Source of the DNA: SZUA-217 sp964194555
GTDB taxonomy: Bacteria; Actinomycetota; Acidimicrobiia; Spongiisociales; ZC4RG35
NCBI GenBank assembly: GCA_964194555.1
Contig: CAXMMT010000031.1
Span: 6,418 to 70,417, forward strand
Reading direction: 5' to 3'
DNA length: 64,000 nucleotides
Position 1 is the first letter of the stretch. Each line of letters opens with the position of its first letter. Under the pieces are notes generated by a model. That model saw nothing but the letters and a program-made list of their open reading frames with translations. It was not told the DNA's origin and made no database searches. Shown here piece by piece: positions 8,901 to 17,873 of the stretch. Both the position numbers and the translations under genes were made by a program.

Positions 8901-9494
8901 TTAGAGTTCGGAGCGGCCAATCAGAGCGCGGCCGAGTGTTATCTCGTCGGCGTAGTCGAGGTCTCCGCCAACAGGCAGACCTGAAGCCAGCCGAGTGACT
9001 TTCACCCCATGGGTTTTGAACTCCCGGGCGATGTACATCGCCGTAGCGTCACCCTCAATGGTCGGGTTGGTCGCCACGATCACCTCTTCGATCCCCTCGG
9101 GCTCGAGTCGAGTCATCAGTTCGTCAAATCGAAGTTGCCCTGGCCCAATGCCATTGATCGGTGAAAGGGAGCCGCCCAGGACGTGATAACTACCTTGATA
9201 CTCCTGGGTGCGCTCCAATACAATGATGTCCTGGGGCCGCTCGACAACACACACGATGCTGAAATCACGCCGCTGGTCGCGACAGATCGAGCAGAACTCC
9301 CCCGCCGCAACGTTGTAGCACCGAGCGCAAGTCTTGATCTGGTCACGCATGTCGGTGATGGCAGTAGCGAGGCGAGTCGCATCGGCCTCCTCAACGGAAA
9401 GCAGATGGAAGGCAAGGCGTTGCGCCGACTTGGCCCCGATTCCGGGGAGACGGCTCAGCTCATCGATGAGACGCTGGACTGGTCCTTCAAACAT
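8901..9494 (-). CDS. recR: Recombination protein RecR
   Basis: A 197-residue RecFOR pathway protein that loads RecA at gaps. It has the N-terminal helix-hairpin-helix LPGIGAKSAQRLAFHLL, a four-cysteine zinc finger (Cys56, 59, 68, 71: CARC...CSIC) and a Toprim domain with VVERPQDIIVLER and YHVLGGSLSPINGIGP. The ATG at 9494 overlaps the ybaB stop (TGATG). A TTG one codon earlier is possible but less likely. Synteny dnaX-ybaB-recR is the common bacterial arrangement. Confidence 0.95.
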   Translation of the reverse strand: MFEGPVQRLIDELSRLPGIGAKSAQRLAFHLLSVEEADATRLATAITDMRDQIKTCARCYNVAAGEFCSICRDQRRDFSIVCVVERPQDIIVLERTQEYQGSYHVLGGSLSPINGIGPGQLRFDELMTRLEPEGIEEVIVATNPTIEGDATAMYIAREFKTHGVKVTRLASGLPVGGDLDYADEITLGRALIGRSEL

Positions 9495-9817
9495 CAACCA
9501 AGCAGACCACCGAGATCAAGACCGCCTGCCAAGCCACCTAGCTGACTACTGGCGGCCTCGACGGCAGCCTCCATCGCCTGTCGCACCGCGGCGACAACGA
9601 GATCCTCGAGCATCTCGACATCGTCGGCGTCCACGACCTCGGGAGAGATCTTGATCTCGACCAACTCGGGGCCGCCGGTTACGACGGCGGTGACCATCCC
9701 TCCGCCGGCAGAACCTTCGAAGCGGCGCTCGGCCAACTCTGCTTGAGCCTTGGCCAACTGCTCTTGCATCTGTTGCGCCTGTTGCATTATCTGACGCATG
9801 TCGGGCTGTTGATTCAT
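9494..9817 (-). CDS. ybaB: YbaB/EbfC nucleoid-associated protein
   Basis: A 107-residue small DNA-binding protein with an N-terminal helix rich in Gln/Met/Ala (MRQIMQQAQQMQEQLAKAQ), the central FEGSAGGGMVTAVVTG sheet and a Gly-rich tail. All are family hallmarks. I place the start at ATG 9817 because the 17 residues encoded upstream do not resemble the family. The gene sits between dnaX and recR, as expected. Confidence 0.92.
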   Translation of the reverse strand: MNQQPDMRQIMQQAQQMQEQLAKAQAELAERRFEGSAGGGMVTAVVTGGPELVEIKISPEVVDADDVEMLEDLVVAAVRQAMEAAVEAASSQLGGLAGGLDLGGLLG

Positions 9818-9857
9818 AATCAGCAGAGTACTCCCGGCCGGTGACATGTCTCGCTGC

Positions 9858-11591
9858 CTACTCGTCAACGACCTCAGCGCCTAGTTCAGCAGCCAGAAGG
9901 GCCGTGGGGTCGGTCTCGACAGCCGGGCGCTCCTCGAGCTGGCTCATGTCGATACTGGTTTCGCTGTCAACACCGGCAGGCTGACCTGTCTTCGACCTGA
10001 ACCTGACCCGGACGGGCGATCCGAAAAGGTCGCTCGCCTTGGTAGCCACGATCTTGGAGACCGCATCGTCCTGCTCCAGGGCCGATAGGTGGAAATCGTG
10101 GGCAACCTCGAGCACGATGATGTTGCCCTCAACACCGGCGGGAACAGCCTCCCGGAAGAAGGCCCAGCGTCTTGCTCCGAGGACATCGCGAAGACCCCCA
10201 AACAACCCGGGCCATATTTTCTGGAGTTGCTCGAATGTTATGTCGATGCCGGGTGCTTCTGGCTCGTCGACCGGCCCGTCATTGGAAACCAATGGGGCCG
10301 CCGCTTCAGCGAGTTCCTCTTTGGCCCCGATCTTCTCCTTCGCAGAGCTGGAGGCTGGCTTCTCGACTGATGCGGGGACAGGCTTGGGAAGCTCAGCCGG
10401 AGTGGAAGCCCGGCCAGACGTGGGCACTTCGGCCGGTTTCCCCATCCGTCTCTCCAGCCGGTCCATCCTGGCGATGAGAGATTCGGGGTCGCTGGCGGTT
10501 TCGGGACGAGTCAGCTTGATCAGGGCCAATTCCGTCATGAGCCGCTCCTCCCGCCCTTCACGGATTCTCACCAGAGCCTCGCCGAGAAGATCAACACCTC
10601 TTAGAACATCGCCTGCGGGTATCAGCTCCGCCGCCTTCTTCCACGACTCATAGACCTCGGGAGGCTCGTCGGATATCTCGGCGAGATTCGGCGCATAGTG
10701 GGCAAGGAAGACCCCTCTGAAGAAACCAACACACTCGGCAACGAAACGCCGCAGATCCACACCATCGGCAGAAAGCTCGGCAACCAACTCCAGCGCAGCT
10801 TTGGCATCGCGACCGGCGACTGCATCGGCGAGACGCAGGAACACGTCCGAATCAGCCAGGCCGAGGGCCCTGCGAACCCCTGCCATATCGACCGTCCCCG
10901 CACCGAGGGCGGATACCTGTTCGAGAAGAGAAAGGGAGTCCCGGACCGACCCCTTTGCATGTCTGGCCATGCCAACGAGGGCAGGCGGGTCGGTCTGGTA
11001 GCCCTCGCGGTCGGCGATGGCTGAGAGATATCCGGCAAGCTCCTCGACCGGGATCGGATGGAAGTCAAATCGCTGGGTGCGGGACCGGATGGTGTCGAGC
11101 AGCTTGTAGGGCTCGGTCGTGGCCAGAACGAAGTGGACGTGGTCCGGCGGCTCCTCCAGAGTCTTGAGGAGGGCGTTCCCCGCAGCCTTGGAGAGCATGT
11201 GGGCCTCATCAAGGATGAACACGCGCTTCGAGGTTGCTGCCGAGGCAACAGTGGCAACACTCACCTTGATATCGCGAATGTCGTCGACTGAGTTGTGAGA
11301 GGCTGCGTCAAGCTCGAGAACGTCGAGGGAGGTCCCCTGGGTTATTGCTTCGCAACTCCCGCATTCGTTGCACGGAGACCCGTCGGCATGTCTGTTTTCA
11401 CAGTTGAGGGCCTTGGCCAGAATCCGCGCCGTTGAAGTCTTCCCGGTGCCGCGTGGTCCGGTGAATAGATAGGCGTGGGCAACACGCCCATCTGCTATCT
11501 CACGCGTCAGAGTTGTGGTGATGTGGGCCTGGCCGATGACGTCGTCAAAGGTCTGTGGCCGATACTTGCGGTAGAGAGCCTGGTACTCCAA
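9858..11591 (-). CDS. dnaX: DNA polymerase III gamma/tau subunit DnaX
   Basis: A 577-residue clamp-loader AAA+ ATPase. The N-terminal YRKYRPQTFDDVIGQ is followed by Walker A GPRGTGKT (45-52), a zinc module with Cys64, 74, 77 and 80, the DEAH box in VFILDEAHMLSKAAGNALL, and sensor residues in RTQRFDF. Residues from about 380 to 440 form a low-complexity Pro/Ala/Glu linker, then a tau-like C-terminal domain follows. No slippery A-run for programmed frameshifting was noticed. It diverges from an ABC gene across a perfect 35-bp palindrome. Confidence 0.95.
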   Translation of the reverse strand: MEYQALYRKYRPQTFDDVIGQAHITTTLTREIADGRVAHAYLFTGPRGTGKTSTARILAKALNCENRHADGSPCNECGSCEAITQGTSLDVLELDAASHNSVDDIRDIKVSVATVASAATSKRVFILDEAHMLSKAAGNALLKTLEEPPDHVHFVLATTEPYKLLDTIRSRTQRFDFHPIPVEELAGYLSAIADREGYQTDPPALVGMARHAKGSVRDSLSLLEQVSALGAGTVDMAGVRRALGLADSDVFLRLADAVAGRDAKAALELVAELSADGVDLRRFVAECVGFFRGVFLAHYAPNLAEISDEPPEVYESWKKAAELIPAGDVLRGVDLLGEALVRIREGREERLMTELALIKLTRPETASDPESLIARMDRLERRMGKPAEVPTSGRASTPAELPKPVPASVEKPASSSAKEKIGAKEELAEAAAPLVSNDGPVDEPEAPGIDITFEQLQKIWPGLFGGLRDVLGARRWAFFREAVPAGVEGNIIVLEVAHDFHLSALEQDDAVSKIVATKASDLFGSPVRVRFRSKTGQPAGVDSETSIDMSQLEERPAVETDPTALLAAELGAEVVDE

Positions 11592-11646
11592 GACATCGCC
11601 ACCGTACAGCCCTGGAGGGACCGATTCACACCCGCATCCGTTTTTT

Positions 11647-11681
11647 GAAGATCTACGCGGGCTATACCCGCGTAGATCTTC
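11647..11681. repeat. Perfect 35-bp palindrome between dnaX and ABC exporter
   Basis: Arms of 15 bp, GAAGATCTACGCGGG and its exact reverse complement, flank the 5-nt centre ctata. Partial symmetry continues outward, with T-rich bases on the left and an A-rich ACAAA on the right. It lies in the 134-bp gap between divergent genes, 55 bp from dnaX and 44 bp from the ABC start. The T-run precedes the arms on the plus strand, so it is not a standard terminator in either direction. A regulatory site is more likely. Confidence 0.85.
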
Positions 11682-11725
11682 ACAAACGATTCACTTACTG
11701 GCGGTTTCCGTCGATACTTCCACCC

Positions 11726-12532
11726 GTGACCCAGCCACTCATCGAAGACACCTCCGTCGAGCACATCCAATCTCCACCTGCAGTCTGGGCTCGCGGTCTG
11801 GTTAGGAAGTTTGGAAAAACGGTCGCTGTCGACAACGTCAACCTCTCCATCCAGCGCGGGGAGTTCTACGGTCTGCTCGGCCAAAATGGCGCCGGAAAGA
11901 CGACAACCATCAAGGTCATAGTTGGCCTCCTACGCCCCAATGCCGGGACGGTTGGGGTCGGTGAGTTCGACACCTGGAAGAACCCGATCGAGGTCAAGTC
12001 GAGAATCGGGGTGCTTCCCGAGGAGTTCAATCTCTACGAGCGTTTGACCGGGGCCGAGCTTCTCGACTTCACAGCTGCCATGCACGGTTTGACTAAAGAG
12101 GAGGCAAGGAGCCGAAGAACCGAACTCCTCTCGTTGCTCGACCTCACGTCGGCGGGCTCGAAGCTCATCGGCGATTACTCGAGAGGCATGAGAAAGAAGG
12201 TCGCCCTCGGGGCGGCCATAATCCATCGACCTCCCGTCCTGTTCCTCGACGAGCCTTTCGAGGGTGTCGACGCTGTCTCAGCCAGACTGATTCGCAACCT
12301 GCTGCGGCAGGCCGCCGCGGGTGGCACAACAATCATCTTCTCCTCCCACGAGATGCATCTGGTCGAAAAACTGTGCACCCGAATAGGGATCATGATCGAG
12401 GGCCGGCTCACAATTGAGGAGACTCCCGAGGGTCTCTGCCGGATCACCGGCAAGGACAACATCGAGGATGCCTTCATCGCGGCGGTCGGCGGCGACGAAA
12501 CGAATGACTCCACGTGGTACGCCAGCTCGTAG
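11726..12532 (+). CDS. ABC-2 type exporter ATP-binding protein
   Basis: A 268-residue cytoplasmic ATPase. It has Walker A GQNGAGKTTT near residue 55, a signature region at YSRGMRKKVALGAA (a YSRGM form in place of LSGGQ), Walker B PVLFLDEPFEGVD and the switch histidine in IFSSHEMH. The GTG at 11726 follows the intergenic palindrome, and upstream in-frame codons run through that palindrome. It overlaps its membrane partner by 19 bases. The substrate is unknown; relatives export drugs or lipids or act in stress resistance. Confidence 0.88.
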   Translation: MTQPLIEDTSVEHIQSPPAVWARGLVRKFGKTVAVDNVNLSIQRGEFYGLLGQNGAGKTTTIKVIVGLLRPNAGTVGVGEFDTWKNPIEVKSRIGVLPEEFNLYERLTGAELLDFTAAMHGLTKEEARSRRTELLSLLDLTSAGSKLIGDYSRGMRKKVALGAAIIHRPPVLFLDEPFEGVDAVSARLIRNLLRQAAAGGTTIIFSSHEMHLVEKLCTRIGIMIEGRLTIEETPEGLCRITGKDNIEDAFIAAVGGDETNDSTWYASS

Positions 12533-14118
12533 AACTGAAGGCGCGCCTCACCTGGAATGGGGTCCGCCACGATGTTCAGCGACGCTTCGGTTTTCCAATC
12601 GCAACCATCCTTCTCGGATGGCTGTCGTTCTGGCTGGCAGGACTTCACATCGATGCTGCCCACAGTCTCGCCTCCACCAACCTTGCTGCGCTCAATCAGT
12701 ATCTGGGGTGGGCGGCCCTCTTCTTCTTTCTGGCCTGGGTCACGTTGCCGGTGATCATCTTTCCTCTCGACGAGAACCTCGACCCCCAGCAGTTGGCCGT
12801 GTTGCCCATAGGCGGGACACAGATGGTCAAAGGCTTGACAGCCGCCTCGCTGGTCGCACCGGCCACCATCGTCCCTGTTGTCCTACTTACTGCAAACGGC
12901 ACAACCCAACCTGGTGGATGGTGGATGGCCGTCCCTGCGTCTCTCGTCTTCCTCGGGCTGCTTTCGGTCGGCTCTCAGCTGTTCTCGGCGACCATCTCTG
13001 CAATCCTTCGAACCCGCAGAGGACGCGACATCGCCACGTTTCTGGTGCTGGGTCTCGCCGCGGTTTCCTTCATCCTTTATAGGGCAGTCTCGACGAATAT
13101 TCGAGACCTGGGACTCGAAGAGGCGGCTGTCGGGCACCCGATTCTCGATTGGGCCTTGCTACTCCCGCCTGTTGCGGCCCAGCGCGCCATAACCGAGGCA
13201 GCACTGGGAAATCCGCTTCTCGCGACAACCTTTCTGGCGGCCGCCCTGGCCGGGCTTCTCCTCCTGGCCGTGGCCTGGCGACGGCTTCTCGGATGGATGT
13301 TGACCACGCCGCTGGAGGGGAGCAAGCCAGCAGCCCGGTCCCGGCGCCGGGGAATGGCAAGCGGGGCGTGGGGGGTAATCCCGACAATGGCCCGCAAGGA
13401 ACTCCGCTTCTACGTCCGGGATCCTCGTCAGAGGCTGGTCTGGACTGGAACAGTCATCTTCGTTGGCATCGCCGTGGCCGGAACTGTCATGGGCGCAACC
13501 GGTTTGTTCGACCTCCGGGACAACGAATGGGCACCTCTGGTCGCTCCGATTCTGGTGCTCTTTGTCGGGCTCCCTATTGCACTCAACCTCTTCGGATGGG
13601 AGCGAAACGCCGCCAGCTATCTGTTTGTCCTGCCGGTGAAACCCCGCCAACTCCTTCTGGGAAAGAACGTCGCAGTGGCCATGGGCCTGACCGTCGAAAC
13701 AATCATCCTCGCCGCCGGACTGGCCTGGTTCACCGGATTCTGGCAATGGACCTGGATGGTCTTGCCATTGACAGTGGCCGCCATCGGATGCCAGATGTCG
13801 GTTGGCAACATGGTGTCCGTTCTCACCCCTCTCCGTCTCCCCCGCGAAGGGACCGACATCTTCGCTCAGTCGACCGAACAGGGCTGTCTCGCAATCGTGA
13901 GTCAGGTAGCGTCGTTCTTTGCCATCGGCATGCTTCTCGTCCCACCCGCCTCGGTTGTGGTTCTTGCGGTCGACTTCGGTCAGGCCATATCCCCCTGGTT
14001 CGCCTCCCTCTTCGCCATTGGCTACGGCATCATCCTCTACTCGCTCTCCCTTCTTGTCTCCTCGCGCATACTCAGGCGACGGCTGCCCGAAGTGATGGCC
14101 TGGGTTCAGGTTGTCTGA
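12514..14118 (+). CDS. ABC exporter large membrane subunit
   Basis: A 534-residue polytopic protein with about 12 hydrophobic segments, encoded directly after and overlapping the ATPase gene. It has no recognised catalytic motif. The pattern of N-terminal loop, paired helices and a central basic loop (residues 270-310, with SRRRGMA and then ARKELRFYVRDPRQR) resembles ABC-2 permeases. Its role as permease is inferred mainly from coupling to the ATPase. Start GTG 12514. A terminator-like hairpin follows at 14128. Confidence 0.75.
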   Translation: MVRQLVELKARLTWNGVRHDVQRRFGFPIATILLGWLSFWLAGLHIDAAHSLASTNLAALNQYLGWAALFFFLAWVTLPVIIFPLDENLDPQQLAVLPIGGTQMVKGLTAASLVAPATIVPVVLLTANGTTQPGGWWMAVPASLVFLGLLSVGSQLFSATISAILRTRRGRDIATFLVLGLAAVSFILYRAVSTNIRDLGLEEAAVGHPILDWALLLPPVAAQRAITEAALGNPLLATTFLAAALAGLLLLAVAWRRLLGWMLTTPLEGSKPAARSRRRGMASGAWGVIPTMARKELRFYVRDPRQRLVWTGTVIFVGIAVAGTVMGATGLFDLRDNEWAPLVAPILVLFVGLPIALNLFGWERNAASYLFVLPVKPRQLLLGKNVAVAMGLTVETIILAAGLAWFTGFWQWTWMVLPLTVAAIGCQMSVGNMVSVLTPLRLPREGTDIFAQSTEQGCLAIVSQVASFFAIGMLLVPPASVVVLAVDFGQAISPWFASLFAIGYGIILYSLSLLVSSRILRRRLPEVMAWVQVV

Positions 14119-14127
14119 CCGCGCAGG

Positions 14128-14155
14128 AAACAGCGTCGTGGGCAAGCTGTTTTTT
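14128..14155 (+). terminator. Rho-independent terminator after ABC exporter operon
   Basis: AAACAGC and GCTGTTT form a 7-bp stem with an 11-nt loop. The right arm runs on into a T tract (six T in all), ten bases after the permease stop. Confidence 0.7.
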
Positions 14156-14207
14156 CGATTTCCCGAATCCTTAAACCGATAGGACACCACTAGCCTGCCG
14201 CGCGCCC

Positions 14208-15368
14208 ATGGAAGACACTGGCGCGCAACCTGAAGGTCCTACGCGCAAGCCATTCCTGGGGTTGAACGAGACGGCGGCCCGTCTCGGCCTCGCCATCTTC
14301 TTCCTTTACCTCTTCCTGGTCGGCGTCAAGTCGCTCGAGATAGGGATCAGCTCCTTCGGCGGAGACTTCGTCGATCAGGTCTTCTCCAACGTTGCAAACC
14401 CGATCGCCGGTCTTGCCGCGGGGGTCCTGGCGACTGTTCTGGTCCAATCATCCTCGGTCACCACCGCCACCATCGTTGGGCTGGTGGGGGCGGGAGTACT
14501 TCCCGTCGAATCCGCTGTACCGATGGTGATGGGCGCCAACATCGGAACCACCGTCACCAACACTCTGGCCTCACTGGGCCATGTCAGACAGAGCGCCTAC
14601 TTCCAACGGGCGTTCTCCGCAGCCACAGTCCACGACTACTTCAACCTCCTGAGCGTCGCAATTCTGCTTCCGCTCGAAGTGGCATTTGGTCTCATCTCGA
14701 GAATCGCAATCAGGTTTGCCGACCTCGTCGCAGGCATCCTTCCGGAAATCGGCTCAGGCTCCAGCCCGATCAAGTCCGCAATTGGGGCCCCGGTCTCGTG
14801 GATGGCCGAAACGATCGAGTCTCTCGGATGGTCCACAGCCGAAGGAGCCATTCTCCTAATCGTCGGAATGGGACTGATCTTCCTTGCCCTCTGGATGATC
14901 ACCAGACAGATGAAGGCCGTGATGTCTGGGCGGATTGAAAACGCTATCAATGGAGTCCTCAGCAAGGGGGCCGGCGCGGGGGCGCTTCTCGCCGGGATGT
15001 TGATGACGATTGCCGTTCAAAGCTCTTCGATCACGACTTCAATCCTCGTTCCCCTTGTCGCAGCAGGTGTGCTGACGCTCCGGAACGCATTCCCTGTGAC
15101 GTTGGGCGCCAACCTCGGAACGACCGCGACAGCGCTCTTGGCGTCGATAGCCGCCGACTCCCCCGATGCCTTGGTCATCGCGCTCGCCCATGTGACGTTC
15201 AACGTACTGGGAATCCTCATCTTCTACCCCTGGCCAAGGTTGAGAGGCATCCCGATCCTGCTGGCCGAGCGCACCGGAGAGGCCGCCGTGCGACACAAGT
15301 CGATCGTTGCCGCCTACGTCATAGGTTTATTCATTTTGACCCCGATAGCCGTACTCTTGATCACGTAG
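14208..15368 (+). CDS. Na+/phosphate cotransporter (NptA/PhoU-associated family)
   Basis: A 386-residue sodium-dependent inorganic phosphate transporter of the PF02690 family. The two inverted repeats are visible: first VLVQSSSVTTATIVGLVGAG with GANIGTTVTNTLA, second IAVQSSSITTSILVPLVAAG with GANLGTTATALLA. QSSS motifs are the substrate/sodium-binding signature. The C-terminus ends in the membrane. The usual PhoU-like cytoplasmic domain is encoded separately by the next gene 12 bases downstream, so the pair makes up the two-domain protein found in many bacteria. Confidence 0.92.
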   Translation: MEDTGAQPEGPTRKPFLGLNETAARLGLAIFFLYLFLVGVKSLEIGISSFGGDFVDQVFSNVANPIAGLAAGVLATVLVQSSSVTTATIVGLVGAGVLPVESAVPMVMGANIGTTVTNTLASLGHVRQSAYFQRAFSAATVHDYFNLLSVAILLPLEVAFGLISRIAIRFADLVAGILPEIGSGSSPIKSAIGAPVSWMAETIESLGWSTAEGAILLIVGMGLIFLALWMITRQMKAVMSGRIENAINGVLSKGAGAGALLAGMLMTIAVQSSSITTSILVPLVAAGVLTLRNAFPVTLGANLGTTATALLASIAADSPDALVIALAHVTFNVLGILIFYPWPRLRGIPILLAERTGEAAVRHKSIVAAYVIGLFILTPIAVLLIT

Positions 15369-15380
15369 GAAGGCGAAGCG

Positions 15381-16049
15381 ATGTTCTCCATTTTCAGAGA
15401 TTCCGATCAGCTCGAGACTGTTGAGCAGCAACTAGTCGAGATGTTGACCAACTGCCAGGACACGTTCCGTCTTGCCACCGCTGCTGTGTTCGGCGAGATG
15501 GACGTGACCGAGGCAGGTGATCTGCTGGACGCTGTCGACAAGAACCTCAACAGAACCGAGCGTGCCATCAGAAGAGAGTTGCTCGTCCACGGAACCGTGA
15601 GAGGCACCGAGGTCGACCAGGGCCTGATGCTCACATACATGTCGGTCGCGAAGGACATTGAGCGCATCGGCGATTACTGCAAGAACATCTGGAACCTCGC
15701 TCAGATGGGAGTCAACCTCTCAGGCGGTTTCGACAACGACGAGCTGACAAAGCACTGCGAAAGAGTTGCCGACCTGATCAAAGCGGCTCTTGACGCCTTC
15801 GCCGAGCAGGACGCCGAGAAAGTTCACAAGCTGATACCGGGCATCAAGGACGACGCCCAGCACTATGACCGACATCTCATCGAATTCGTCAACTCCGATT
15901 TGCCTGGAAGCGTGGCTGCGCCAAGGGCACTGTTCTACCGGTATATCAAGAGAATCAGCGCCCATCTCGCCAATGTCCTGTCCTCGGTGGTGATGCCGGT
16001 CGACCGTCTCGACTTCTACAAGAAGTCAAAGGCAATCGACACCGAGTAG
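15381..16049 (+). CDS. PhoU-domain protein
   Basis: A 222-residue all-helical cytoplasmic protein with two PhoU-like repeats. The segment DKNLNRTERAIRRELLVHGT followed by MSVAKDIERIGDYCKNIWNLA is the classical PhoU metal-binding E/D-xx-R-IGD helix. A second, weaker repeat follows at about 125-215 with KRISAHLANVLSSVV. Start is ATG with GAAGGCGAAG upstream. It probably restrains the phosphate cotransporter encoded just before it. Pst-type transport genes are absent here, so a PhoR-signalling role is not implied. Confidence 0.87.
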   Translation: MFSIFRDSDQLETVEQQLVEMLTNCQDTFRLATAAVFGEMDVTEAGDLLDAVDKNLNRTERAIRRELLVHGTVRGTEVDQGLMLTYMSVAKDIERIGDYCKNIWNLAQMGVNLSGGFDNDELTKHCERVADLIKAALDAFAEQDAEKVHKLIPGIKDDAQHYDRHLIEFVNSDLPGSVAAPRALFYRYIKRISAHLANVLSSVVMPVDRLDFYKKSKAIDTE

Positions 16050-16073
16050 ACCCGACCGGAGCAGGAAGCCACG

Positions 16074-16631
16074 ATGCGGTTAGGGATCGACCTCGATGGG
16101 GTGGTAGCCAACTTCACCCAGGGGTGGATGAACTTCTACAACCGTGACTTCGGCACCAGTCTGGTGTTGGAGGACTCGCAGAACTGGGGCGATCTGGTGG
16201 GCCTCACCCATTTCAAGCACATCAACGAGTTCTGGGAGTGGTCATCGGACCTCGACGGACACTCGGTATTCTGGCATCTCGACACCTTCCCGGGCGCCGT
16301 CGAGGCGATACGAAGTCTCGTCGACGAAGAGCATCAGATCGTCATCATCACCACCAAGCCCGACTTCGCCGTGAACGACACCTACGAATGGCTCGAGCGA
16401 CACCGAATTCCTGCAGCCGAGGTCCACATCCTCGAAGACAAGTGGCTGATCGACTGCGAGGTCTACCTGGATGATGGCCCCCACGTGCTCCCCGGGTTGG
16501 TCGAGCACAGGGCCGATCGCACAGTCTGCAGATACGTTCGCCCCTGGAACAGTCCTGTTGACGGGGTCGTCGATGTCCACGACTTTGATGAGTTTCGCGA
16601 TGTCGTCGATCAGCTGACAAAGCCCTCGTAA
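16074..16631 (+). CDS. HAD-family 5'-nucleotidase-like phosphatase
   Basis: A 185-residue protein with motif I GIDLDGVVANFTQGW, motif II IVIITTKPDF and motif IV-like LIDCEVYLDDGPHVL. This resembles the NT5C / deoxyribonucleotidase group and related haloacid dehalogenase phosphatases. It lies between phoU and phnD in a string of same-strand phosphorus genes, so it may release phosphate from nucleotides. That is inference from context. ATG start; the gap to phnD is 61 bp. Confidence 0.75.
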   Translation: MRLGIDLDGVVANFTQGWMNFYNRDFGTSLVLEDSQNWGDLVGLTHFKHINEFWEWSSDLDGHSVFWHLDTFPGAVEAIRSLVDEEHQIVIITTKPDFAVNDTYEWLERHRIPAAEVHILEDKWLIDCEVYLDDGPHVLPGLVEHRADRTVCRYVRPWNSPVDGVVDVHDFDEFRDVVDQLTKPS

Positions 16632-16692
16632 TCGCGGCTACGCTCGCCTCGGTGTCCAGCGGACGCCCACTGGAATTAGGAGGAAACCAGAC

Positions 16693-17808
16693 ATGAAACG
16701 AAGAGCCCTTTGGGCCCTCTTGGCCGTCTTTGCTCTCGTCGTTGCGGCTTGTGGCGACGGGGATGCGGCCGACACGACTGAGGCGGCACCGGCAACGACC
16801 GAAGCGGCCCCCGATACGACAGAACCTGCCCCGGAACCAACAACGACCGAGGCAATGGCCGCGATCGGAAGTGAGGAGCACCCGATCCAGGTGCTGTTCG
16901 TGCCTTCTGTGTCCGCCGAGGAGATCATCGCCGGCGGTGAGTTGCTCGATGCGACACTCGAGGCGGAAACCGGCCTCACGTTCGAAGTGAGCGTTGGATC
17001 CTCGTACGCCGCTGTCATCGAAGAGATGTGTGCATCGCCCGACGACACCATCGGATTTATTCCAGCTCAGGCCTATGTTCTCGGTAGCGATCTCTGTGGT
17101 ATCGAGGTGTCCCTGAAGTCATTGCGCTTCGGCTACACCGAGTACTGGACCCAGTTCATCGTGGCTCGTGATTCGGACATTCAGAGTGTCGAGGACCTGA
17201 ACGGGAAGACATGGGCCTACCCGGAGACCACTTCGACCTCCGGTTTCCTGGTCCCGAGCGGCATCTTTGCAACGCTGGGCATTGTGCCAAGTGAGTCATT
17301 CGAGGCGGGTGGCCATAGTGCTACTGCGCAAGCGATCTACGATGGTTCTGCCGACTTCGGCACCACCTTCTTCTCGCCTGCGATCGACTCCGAAGATACT
17401 CCGTTGTGGGACGGCGATCCGGCCAACGCGGATGTACCCGACGATCTTGTCGAGGCCTGCGCTCTGGACGCCGACGGTCAGATCGTCTGTGGAGACAACT
17501 TCTACCCGCGGGACGCCCGTCGCAACATTCGGGAAGGCGCACCGGATGTCATCCAGAAGGTCAGAATCGTCACGCTGTCGGCTCCGATTCCGAACGACAC
17601 TCTTTCCTACGGACCGGAAGTCTCCGATGATCTTCAGACCATCATCAACGATGCTCTGCAGACATTCGCTGAGGACGACCCAGAAGGATTCGCGGAAGCC
17701 TTCGATGCCTATTCGTGGTCGGGTGTTACGGAAACCACAGATTCCGAATTCGACTCGATCCGGGCGCTGCTAGATGCGCTTGGATTCAGCATCGACGATC
17801 TGGGCTAG
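16693..17808 (+). CDS. phnD: Phosphonate/phosphate-type ABC substrate-binding lipoprotein (PhnD)
   Basis: A 371-residue periplasmic-binding-like protein. Signal peptide and lipobox VVAAC give Cys20, followed by a Thr/Pro/Ala-rich linker to about residue 55. The PhnD-family core then follows: IQVLFVPSVSAEEI, SVGSSYAAVIEEM and DLNGKTWAYPETTSTSGFL, and a C-terminal helix region. RBS TTAGGAGG lies before ATG. The substrate could be phosphonate, phosphite or phosphate; all use this family. A strong terminator separates it from phnC, so the abundant binding protein can be made in excess. Confidence 0.88.
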   Translation: MKRRALWALLAVFALVVAACGDGDAADTTEAAPATTEAAPDTTEPAPEPTTTEAMAAIGSEEHPIQVLFVPSVSAEEIIAGGELLDATLEAETGLTFEVSVGSSYAAVIEEMCASPDDTIGFIPAQAYVLGSDLCGIEVSLKSLRFGYTEYWTQFIVARDSDIQSVEDLNGKTWAYPETTSTSGFLVPSGIFATLGIVPSESFEAGGHSATAQAIYDGSADFGTTFFSPAIDSEDTPLWDGDPANADVPDDLVEACALDADGQIVCGDNFYPRDARRNIREGAPDVIQKVRIVTLSAPIPNDTLSYGPEVSDDLQTIINDALQTFAEDDPEGFAEAFDAYSWSGVTETTDSEFDSIRALLDALGFSIDDLG

Positions 17809-17827
17809 TAGCGCAGGGATGATCAAA

Positions 17828-17863
17828 CCGAAAAGGTGGGGCTTGCCGGCCCCACCTTTTCGG
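17828..17863 (+). terminator. Strong hairpin between phnD and phnC
   Basis: CCGAAAAGGTGGGG pairs perfectly with CCCCACCTTTTCGG around an 8-nt centre. It sits 19 bp after the phnD stop and 10 bp before phnC. It probably attenuates read-through so that phnD exceeds phnCE. Confidence 0.85.
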
Positions 17864-17873
17864 TATTGGGAAC

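Noticed and set aside
7634..8998. 454-codon plus-strand open frame opposite dctP
   Set aside because: It is the antisense shadow of dctP. Its translation has no domain pattern, while the minus strand shows a full TRAP receptor with signal peptide.
11641..11681. Palindrome as a Rho-independent terminator
   Set aside because: The T-run precedes the arms on the plus strand and becomes an A-run after them on the minus strand, so neither direction has the required U tract.
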